From Gemmatimonadales bacterium (GTDB taxonomy: Bacteria > Gemmatimonadota > Gemmatimonadetes > Longimicrobiales > Gaopeijiaceae): DNA of 63,530 bases. Below, piece by piece: positions 57,637 through 63,530 of the stretch (position 1 is its first letter; the number at the start of each line of letters is the position of its first letter). A model generated the notes under the pieces. The model was given only the letters and a program-made list of their open reading frames with translations, did not search any database and was not told the DNA's origin. The stretch lies in contig REBP01000142.1 of assembly GCA_007692665.1 (NCBI GenBank), positions 1-63,530 on the forward strand, in the 5' to 3' direction. The position numbers and the translations under genes were made by a program.

Positions 57637-59078
57637 TCGGCCCACGAATCTCTCCAGGCCCAGGCTCCCACTCTTCCCCGCGTCGCGCCGCCGGGGCCCT
57701 CGCGGCCTTCGTGGCCGTCGCACTTCCCCTCCTTTCCCTTGCCGCACCGGCGAAGGCTCAGGTGGTGGAGGATCGGTTCCCCGGGGTATCGCTGGAACTG
57801 ATCTCCGAGGGCACCCGGGCGCTCCCCTTCGCGATCCAGCCCTTCGCCGCGCCCCCCGGACGGGAGGACCTGGCGCAGCGGGCCGAGAACATCGCCGCCC
57901 GAAATCTCCGGTACTCCAACCGATTCCAGGTGCTGGACTCGCTCCCGTCGTCCATCACGCGCGGGAGCGAGGTGGACTACGCGCTCTGGGACCAGGTGGG
58001 CGCGGCGTTTCTCCTGACCGGGCGCATCGAGGTCTCCGGCAACCGCGTGGAACTCGTCACCGAGGTCCACGACGTGATCTACCGGGAGCGACGGGGACAG
58101 GGGCGCTTTGCCCTTCCGGGCGTGGACACGCCCGAGTTCCGGATGGCCGTCCACGCCGCCTCCGACGCCGCGGTGGAATGGGCCACCGGGGAGCCGGGGA
58201 TGGCCGCATCCCGCATCGTCTTCTCCCGGCTGGGCGAGGGCGGGAACCGGGAACTCTGGGTCGTGGATTCGGACGGGGAAAACCTGCGGCGCCTCACGAA
58301 TCACGGAAACCTCGCCCTCACTCCGGCCTGGTCTCCCGACGGACGCCGGATTGCGTTCACCTCGTTCGTGAGCGGCCTCCCCCGCATCTACGAACTCGAC
58401 CTGGCCACGAACCGGGAGCGCCAGGTGCCTGCGCCGCGCTCCGGGGACTACATCACGCCGGCCTATGCCCCGGACGGCCAGACCCTGGCCTTCGCCATCA
58501 CCGGGAGTTCCGGGCGCTCCGGGCTCTACACGTACAACATCGGGCGCGAGTGCTGCTTCACCACGCTCATCGAGAGCCGGAACGAGGATCTGTCGCCGAC
58601 CTTCTCGCCCGACGGAAGGCGAATCGCCTTCATGTCCAACCGGCTGGGGGTGGGCGCGCCGCAGATCTACCTGATGCCCGCGGGTGGCGGGCAGGCGGAA
58701 ATCCTCTCCCCCTACCGCTTCGACCGGCGAGGCTACTACAGCTCCCCGGACTGGTCCCCCCGGGGAGACCGGGTGGCGTACTACGGGCGAATCGACCGCA
58801 TCGGCTGGCACCAGATCCTGATCTCGGAAGTCGGCCGGGGGAATCGAATCCTCCAGCTCACCCCGAACCAGAGCGGCAACAACGAGGACCCGAGCTGGGC
58901 CCCCGATGGCCGGCACCTGGTGTTTACCAACGGGTCCGGGCGGGGGGGGGCCACCAGTCTCCGCATCGTGGATGCCGTGACCGGGAACACGCGAACGCTC
59001 GTCTCGGGCATGGACGTGAAGTATCCGGACTGGTCTCCGTCCCTGGCCCGGCTGGTCACTGCGGTGGACGACCGGTAA
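57633..59078 (+). CDS. tolB: TolB beta-propeller periplasmic protein
   Basis: 481 residues. Signal peptide ending LSLAAPAKAQ, N-terminal TolB_N domain (IAARNLRYSNRFQVLDSLP), then repeated propeller blades with the SPDGRRIAF motif (WSPDGRRIAFTS, FSPDGRRIAFMS, WAPDGRHLVFTN). Interacts with Pal and TolA. The start MIGPRISPGPG lies in the tolA stop (ATGA). Last gene before the pal promoter region. Confidence 0.94.
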   Translation: MIGPRISPGPGSHSSPRRAAGALAAFVAVALPLLSLAAPAKAQVVEDRFPGVSLELISEGTRALPFAIQPFAAPPGREDLAQRAENIAARNLRYSNRFQVLDSLPSSITRGSEVDYALWDQVGAAFLLTGRIEVSGNRVELVTEVHDVIYRERRGQGRFALPGVDTPEFRMAVHAASDAAVEWATGEPGMAASRIVFSRLGEGGNRELWVVDSDGENLRRLTNHGNLALTPAWSPDGRRIAFTSFVSGLPRIYELDLATNRERQVPAPRSGDYITPAYAPDGQTLAFAITGSSGRSGLYTYNIGRECCFTTLIESRNEDLSPTFSPDGRRIAFMSNRLGVGAPQIYLMPAGGGQAEILSPYRFDRRGYYSSPDWSPRGDRVAYYGRIDRIGWHQILISEVGRGNRILQLTPNQSGNNEDPSWAPDGRHLVFTNGSGRGGATSLRIVDAVTGNTRTLVSGMDVKYPDWSPSLARLVTAVDDR

Positions 59079-59079
59079 C

Positions 59080-59095
59080 GGGCCGCCCGCGGCCC
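59080..59095 (+). terminator. Short hairpin just after tolB
   Basis: GGGCCG (59080-59085), loop CCCG, CGGCCC (59090-59095), directly after the tolB stop. 6-bp stem followed by CTTCC; weak terminator candidate. Confidence 0.3.
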
Positions 59096-59160
59096 CTTCC
59101 GGGTCGTGAGGATCTGGCTGAAACTCCCGGCCCCGCTTGGCAAAAAGCTTCCCGGACCTG

Positions 59161-59189
59161 TTGCGGAAAACCGCAATTTCCGGTATATG
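59161..59189 (+). promoter_or_regulatory. Candidate pal promoter and overlapping hairpin
   Basis: TTGCGG (59161-59166) and TATATG (59184-59189, 4/6) are 17 nt apart. TTGCGG also forms a perfect hairpin with CCGCAA (59171-59176) around an AAAA loop, so the -35 lies in an inverted repeat that could be an operator. Predicted start about 59196, leader about 93 nt. Confidence 0.4.
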
Positions 59190-59288
59190 AATACAGGTGT
59201 TTTTCCCCGGAGGTGCCGCGCGACTCCGGGGGTTCAATCAAGTCGCGCACCGCCTGTCCGATCATCACCCCCCTGTTCAGGAGCCACG

Positions 59289-59879
59289 ATGCACTTCCCC
59301 CGCCTTTTCATGGTTGCCGCGGTCATTTCCGCGGTGTCGGTGTCCGCATGCCGCCGCGACGCCCCGGAGCCCCCCGCGCCGCCGCCGCCGCCGCCGGCCC
59401 AGGCCGGCCCTGACATGGACTCTCTCCGTGCCTACCAGGACTCGGTCGCACGGGCCCAGGAAGCCGCCCGCGCCGAGGCCGAGCGTCAGCGCCGCGTGGA
59501 GGCCGCCCGCGCCACGCTCACCGCCATGGTCAACTTCGACTACGATGACTCGAGCATCCGCTCGGACATGGAGCCGATCCTGCGCCAGAAGGTGGAGATC
59601 CTCCGTGCCAGCCCCAACGTCCGTCTCCGGCTCGAGGGACACACCGACGAACGTGGATCCGGCGAGTACAACCTGGCGCTCGGAAGCCGACGCGCCCAGT
59701 CCGTGCTCAACTTCTTCCGTGACAGCGGGATTTCGGAGAACCGGTTCGAGACCACCTCCTATGGTGAGGAGCGGCCCCTGGTGAACCGCAGCGACGAGGC
59801 CGCCTGGGCACAGAACCGGCGCGTCGAGTTCGCCATCATTGCAGGGAACGACCAGATCAACCCTCCGGGTCAGGACTGA
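59289..59879 (+). CDS. pal: Peptidoglycan-associated lipoprotein Pal
   Basis: 196 residues. Signal and lipobox SVSAC (Cys21), a Pro-rich linker (PPPPPPAQ), a short Arg/Ala-rich helix, then an OmpA-like domain: VNFDYDDSSIRSDMEPIL, LRLEGHTDERGSGEYNLALG and NRRVEFAI. The conserved GHTDERG binds diaminopimelate of peptidoglycan. It links the outer membrane to the wall with TolB. Start ATG 59289 has CAGGAG upstream. Confidence 0.95.
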   Translation: MHFPRLFMVAAVISAVSVSACRRDAPEPPAPPPPPPAQAGPDMDSLRAYQDSVARAQEAARAEAERQRRVEAARATLTAMVNFDYDDSSIRSDMEPILRQKVEILRASPNVRLRLEGHTDERGSGEYNLALGSRRAQSVLNFFRDSGISENRFETTSYGEERPLVNRSDEAAWAQNRRVEFAIIAGNDQINPPGQD

Positions 59880-59989
59880 CCCGAGGGCGATGGTCCGGGG
59901 GAAGTTCCCTCCGAACCTGAAAACTGCCGCAGCCGAACGGCCCCGGGGTCTCCCGGGGTCGTTCCTGCGGCTCGAGGAGAGCAGCCAAG

Positions 59990-60805
59990 ATGTGCACGTC
60001 AAGGGAATCCCGCACTTCGACCTCCACCCTCCCTTCGTCCCTTTCCCGGCGACGTTCGGGGGGGATTCGCATGGGTGTGGTCCTCCTCCTCATGGTCCCG
60101 CTGGCAGCCTGCGCGACGAAGCGGGACATCCGGGACCTTGGCCTGGAAATCCGAGCCCAGAACGAGGCCCAGGCGGAAAGGATCGCCGAGCTTCGGGCCG
60201 AGCAGGAGTCCCTCGAGACGATGGTCCGCTCTCTCTCCTCCACCCAGGAGGAGCGTCAGACCCAGCTCCTTCGGCAGCTCCGGCAGTTGCAGGAGGAAGT
60301 CACGATGGTGGGCGAACTGGCCGGCGCCTCCCAGGCCGGGCTGGCAGCGGTCCGCGACGAGCTGACGAGAGGCGGTACCCCGGGGCGCACCGGCGCCGGA
60401 GGATTTCTCGATGAATCCGAGGGTGGGAGCACCGTCGATGACCTGTATTCCGAGGCGCTGACGGCGCACGGTCGTTCGAGTCTGGCCGCGGCGAGGCTCG
60501 GCTTCCAGGAGATCGTCGACCGCTATCCGAATCACCAGCTCGCACCTGACGCACGGTATTACCTTGCCGACATCCTCACCCGACAGGGCGAGCTGGACGA
60601 CGCGCTCCGGGGGTTCATGCAGGTGGCCGAGCTCTATCCCACGGCCCCACGCGTACCCGAGGCCCTCTACCGCGCCGGTCTCATTCACCGTGATCGCGGT
60701 GATTCGGACCAGGCCCGGGCCCTGTTCACCCGCATCGTGAATACCTGGCCCGAGAGCGAGGTGGCCGACATGGCCCGCGCCTTCCTGGGCGGCAGCCGGC
60801 GCTGA
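59990..60805 (+). CDS. cpoB: CpoB/YbgF-like Tol-Pal-associated lipoprotein
   Basis: 271 residues. N-terminus with a basic run SRRRSGG and lipobox VPLAAC (Cys41), then a coiled coil (EIRAQNEAQAERIAELRAEQ), then TPR repeats (LYSEALTAHGRSSLAAARLG; YPNHQLAPDARYYLADILTR), as in YbgF/CpoB, which coordinates PBP1B with Tol. Enteric CpoB is periplasmic without a lipid anchor, so the lipobox is a variation. ATG 59990 was retained because ATG 60071 would remove the basic part of the signal. Confidence 0.88.
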   Translation: MCTSRESRTSTSTLPSSLSRRRSGGIRMGVVLLLMVPLAACATKRDIRDLGLEIRAQNEAQAERIAELRAEQESLETMVRSLSSTQEERQTQLLRQLRQLQEEVTMVGELAGASQAGLAAVRDELTRGGTPGRTGAGGFLDESEGGSTVDDLYSEALTAHGRSSLAAARLGFQEIVDRYPNHQLAPDARYYLADILTRQGELDDALRGFMQVAELYPTAPRVPEALYRAGLIHRDRGDSDQARALFTRIVNTWPESEVADMARAFLGGSRR

Positions 60806-60817
60806 ACCGGCGCCAGC

Positions 60818-61315
60818 ATGCGCTGCCCCCAGTGTGACGCTCCCGAGAACAGGGTGGTCGATACCCGGGTTTCCCGGGGAGGTCGTGCGCTGCGCCGCCG
60901 CCGTGAATGCCTCGCCTGCTCGACGCGCTTCACCACCTACGAGTTCGTCGAGGAACGACCGGTCCAGGTTCTCAAGCAGAGTGGAGCCGTGGAGGAGTAC
61001 GACCGGGCCAAGCTTATCCGTGCCGTTCGAACGGCGTGTGCCAAGCGACCGGTGTCCATGAGCGCCATCGAGGAAATCGCGGACCGCGTCGAGGACACGC
61101 TGGGTGGCCAGGCGGGCGTCGAAGTCCCGAGCCACCGCATCGGCGAACTGGTCATGTCGCACCTCAAGCCACTGGACCGGGTTGCCTATGTCCGCTTCGC
61201 CTCCGTGTACCGGAACTTCCAGGATGTGGGGGAATTCCAGGAGTTCGTGGACGAGATGAACGAGCGGGGCCGCCTCGAACTCCAGCGACGGGAGCAGTCG
61301 GAGCTCCCCTTCTGA
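60818..61315 (+). CDS. nrdR: Transcriptional repressor NrdR
   Basis: 165 residues, normal. Zinc ribbon Cys3, Cys6, Cys31, Cys34 (MRCPQCDAPE, ECLACSTRFTTYE) plus an ATP-cone domain (VEEYDRAKLIRAVRTACAKR). Represses ribonucleotide reductase genes when dATP is high; NrdR boxes were not found here because no nrd gene is in the window. It lies 12 nt after cpoB and 16 nt before tatC. Confidence 0.97.
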   Translation: MRCPQCDAPENRVVDTRVSRGGRALRRRRECLACSTRFTTYEFVEERPVQVLKQSGAVEEYDRAKLIRAVRTACAKRPVSMSAIEEIADRVEDTLGGQAGVEVPSHRIGELVMSHLKPLDRVAYVRFASVYRNFQDVGEFQEFVDEMNERGRLELQRREQSELPF

Positions 61316-61331
61316 ACCGGAGCCACCCGCC

Positions 61332-62186
61332 ATGACCCCCCGTCTGCCCGGTTTCGGCCGCCGCTCGGCGCCGCCTTCGGCCGCCGCCGGCGAGATGCCC
61401 TTTCTCGATCACCTCGAGGAACTCCGGCACCGGCTCTTCAAGATTCTCGGCGCGCTCGTGGTCGGCGTCGGGATCGGCCTCTTCCTCGTGGTCCACTACG
61501 AGGGGATCGTCATGGGGCTGCTGGTTTCGCCCATCGAACCCTACCTCGACGGTGGCCAGCTGGCCTACTTCAGTCCCACCACCGCCTTCATGTTCACGCT
61601 GAAGCTCGGAATCCTGGTGGGGATCCTTCTCGCGCTTCCGGTCGTAGTATACCAGGTCTGGGCCTTCTTCTCGCCGGCGCTGGAAGTCGAGGAAAAGAAG
61701 GTCATCGTTCCGAGTCTCTATCTTGGCCTGGTCCTGTTCGGCGCCGGTGCCACCCTGGCCTACATCTTCGTGCTTCCGCTGGCACTCCGCTTTCTGATGG
61801 GGTTCCAGGTGGAGTATCTCCGGGCCACCATCGAGGCGGGGCAGTACCTGGGGTTCGTGATCCGGCTGCTACTCGCCTTCGGGGCGGTCTTCGAGCTCCC
61901 CGTCGTGATCATCATCCTGTCGGCCATGGGGCTCATCACCCCCGGGTTCATGCGCGAAAAGCGGCGCCACGCCATCGTCGGTGCCACCGTGCTTGCGAGT
62001 CTCCTGACGCCCGGAGACCTGGCCTCCACGCTCCTCATGATGGGGCCCATGATCGTTCTTTACGAAGTGAGCATCGTGTTGTCAGCCATGATCTATCGAA
62101 AGAAGAGAGCGCGGGAGGAGAGCGAGGCGGAAGCGTTGCGTCCCTCCGGCGAACCTCCCGAAGGCGCCGTGGAGTCGAGCCCATGA
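61332..62186 (+). CDS. tatC: Sec-independent translocase TatC
   Basis: 284 residues with six predicted transmembrane helices. TatC recognises the twin-arginine signal. N-terminal FLDHLEELRHRLFK with its conserved Glu, FSPTTAFMFTLKLG, LPVVVYQVWAFFSPAL, and the final two helices are all typical. Twin-arginine cargo candidates in this window are TldD and the DUF4159 protein. It overlaps the next gene by ATGA. tatA is not in the window. Confidence 0.96.
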   Translation: MTPRLPGFGRRSAPPSAAAGEMPFLDHLEELRHRLFKILGALVVGVGIGLFLVVHYEGIVMGLLVSPIEPYLDGGQLAYFSPTTAFMFTLKLGILVGILLALPVVVYQVWAFFSPALEVEEKKVIVPSLYLGLVLFGAGATLAYIFVLPLALRFLMGFQVEYLRATIEAGQYLGFVIRLLLAFGAVFELPVVIIILSAMGLITPGFMREKRRHAIVGATVLASLLTPGDLASTLLMMGPMIVLYEVSIVLSAMIYRKKRAREESEAEALRPSGEPPEGAVESSP

Positions 62187-63530
62187 CGGTGGCCCCGCTC
62201 GTCGGACTCCCGGCGCGGGCCGGACTGGTTTTCCTGCTCGCTGCCCTCGTGGTCCCCATGGGGCTCGTTGCCGAGCAGGCAGGCCCCCCTGCCTCCCCGC
62301 CTCCGGGCGCATCCACCGACACGCTCCAGACCCGGGCCGACTCCGTGCGGGCCCGGGTGCTGGATCGGGTTCGCGAGCAGACGAGCCCGGCGGTCCGGGA
62401 CACGGTGGGGGCGGTCCCGCTCCCCCCGGGGGCTCCCTCTCCCCAGGCGCCCCCTGTCCGCCCTGGACCGGGAACCCGGCCCGCCACGACGGGCCCGGCT
62501 GCGGTCTCCCTTCCCTCCGGGGCCGACTCCGTCATGCAGGCGCTGGCGGGACTGCCCGGGTTCACGGCGGCAACGTTCGAGGGCGCAAGGGCCGACTATG
62601 CTGCCCTGGATCGCCGGCTCGTGCTCTGGGGTGACCCCTCGGATGCCGAAAACCGGATCCCCGCCCGGTTCTACGGGCAGGGTGTCCGTGTGGAGGCTGA
62701 CACCTCGGTGGCCTTCGACGACAGGAGCGGAAGGGTCCGGACCCAGGGGGCCACGCTCCTCACGCCGGATCGGGGCGACCCGGTCCGCAGCCGGACGCTC
62801 ATCTACGATGTGGCCACGTCCAGGGGGACCGCCCTCGGTGCCGAGACGACCTATGCCGAGGGCGGCGGGGAGTGGATCGTCCGGGGAAACCTGGATTCGG
62901 TGGAAGACGGCCGCATCTACGGGTCCCGCACCCGCTTCACCTCCGACGACCGGCCCGAGCCCAACTCCTACTTCGAGGCCAGCGAGCTCAAGGTCATCGC
63001 GAACCAGATCCTCGTGGCCCGATCCGTACGGCTTCACTTCTCGGACGTCCCGGTGGCCTGGCTTCCGTTCCTCGCCCAGCCCCTCCATTCCGGGCGGCAG
63101 AGCGGGATCCTGACGCCGCGCTTCTCCGTGAATGACATCGTGCGCACGTCGGGAGGATACCAGCGGCGCATTTCGAACGTGGGACTCTACTGGGCCATGT
63201 CGGACTACTCCGATGCCACGCTCGCCACCGACTGGTGGTCCGGCCAGTACACCGCCCTCACCGGCAACGTCCGGTTCCGCTGGGCGGAGCGCTTCATGCA
63301 GGGAGAGCTCTCGGCTCGCCACTTCTGGCGCGAGGCCGGTGGGCGGGACCTGGCCCTTTCGACCCGGAACAACTGGGAGCCCACCGAGCGGACACGGCTG
63401 AACGTCTCGGGGAACTACGTCTCGAATACCCGCCTGGTCACGCAGAACTCCCTCGACCCGCGGGAACTGACCTCATCCATCAACTCCCAGGCCGGGGTGC
63501 AGCAGCGTTTCGACTGGGGAAGCCTCTCGG
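62183..63530 (+). CDS. lptD: LptD/OstA-type LPS-assembly protein, 5' part
   Basis: Open from ATG 62183 to the right edge, at least 449 codons with no stop. Signal-like N-terminus (AGLVFLLAALVVPMGLVAEQ), a Pro/Ala-rich stretch, a jellyroll-type domain (GATLLTPDRGDPVRSRTLIY, DSVEDGRIYGSRTRFTSDD) and the start of the barrel: VPVAWLPFLAQPLHSGRQSG then GILTPRFSVNDI, NVGLYWAMSDYSDATLATDW. This pattern matches LptD, which inserts LPS in the outer membrane. 3' end missing; it overlaps tatC by 4 nt. Confidence 0.85.
   Translation, partial: MTVAPLVGLPARAGLVFLLAALVVPMGLVAEQAGPPASPPPGASTDTLQTRADSVRARVLDRVREQTSPAVRDTVGAVPLPPGAPSPQAPPVRPGPGTRPATTGPAAVSLPSGADSVMQALAGLPGFTAATFEGARADYAALDRRLVLWGDPSDAENRIPARFYGQGVRVEADTSVAFDDRSGRVRTQGATLLTPDRGDPVRSRTLIYDVATSRGTALGAETTYAEGGGEWIVRGNLDSVEDGRIYGSRTRFTSDDRPEPNSYFEASELKVIANQILVARSVRLHFSDVPVAWLPFLAQPLHSGRQSGILTPRFSVNDIVRTSGGYQRRISNVGLYWAMSDYSDATLATDWWSGQYTALTGNVRFRWAERFMQGELSARHFWREAGGRDLALSTRNNWEPTERTRLNVSGNYVSNTRLVTQNSLDPRELTSSINSQAGVQQRFDWGSLS

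Noticed and set aside
59371-59402. GCC/CCG triplet run in pal as a possible phase-variable repeat
   Set aside because: It encodes the usual Pro-rich linker of Pal and is a multiple of three, so it cannot switch expression by frameshift.

Overview
The window (63.5 kb, GC-rich, almost wholly coding, genes commonly overlapping by 1-8 nt as ATGA/GTGA) is chromosomal core DNA from a diderm bacterium. An outer membrane is implied by a complete tolQ-tolR-tolA-tolB-pal-cpoB run, a BamD-like lipoprotein and an LptD-type protein. The gene set (long SecA with a C-terminal SEC-C zinc motif, MoxR/BatA-type cluster, Tat-exported TldD, one bifunctional RelA/SpoT homologue, zinc-type L28/L36/S4/S14) fits Gemmatimonadota best. 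That placement is an inference from gene content, not a phylogeny.

Region 1 (1-16.5 kb): the tail of EF-Tu, then the S10, spc and alpha ribosomal operons in classical order (rpsJ to rplQ, with secY, adk, map and rpoA), followed by a small unknown membrane protein and rpmB. infA is not at its frequent position between map and rpmJ. Candidate promoters lie before rpmJ and rplQ, and a structured leader precedes rpsD. A perfect 13-bp hairpin after rpmB overlaps the usual hemD reading frame and probably moves the hemD start downstream.

Region 2 (16.5-30.6 kb): hemD, a WbpA-type UDP-sugar dehydrogenase, a tightly overlapping five-gene cluster (MoxR ATPase, DUF58/vWA protein, BatA-like protein with a degenerate vWA site, DUF4175-like membrane protein with a His-rich insert, GATase-like membrane protein), then tldE and a tldD carrying a twin-arginine signal, with a convergent twin-arginine DUF4159 protein. 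This is the most unusual part of the window.

Region 3 (30.7-43.2 kb): UDP-glucose dehydrogenase and UDP-glucuronate decarboxylase (UDP-xylose supply), a TPR lipoprotein, a DegT-family sugar aminotransferase, bamD, nadD, secA, radC, an LEA14-like lipoprotein, and an orphan zinc-ribbon transposase-like protein on the minus strand that seems to lack a DDE triad.

Region 4 (43.6-63.5 kb): relA/spoT, uvrB, tsaE-tsaB-rimI, hemB, a LysM protein, a HemX-like protein, hemA, an SDR epimerase, the tol-pal genes with cpoB, nrdR, tatC, and the 5' part of an lptD-type gene that runs off the end. No tRNA, rRNA, CRISPR array or intact insertion sequence was found.
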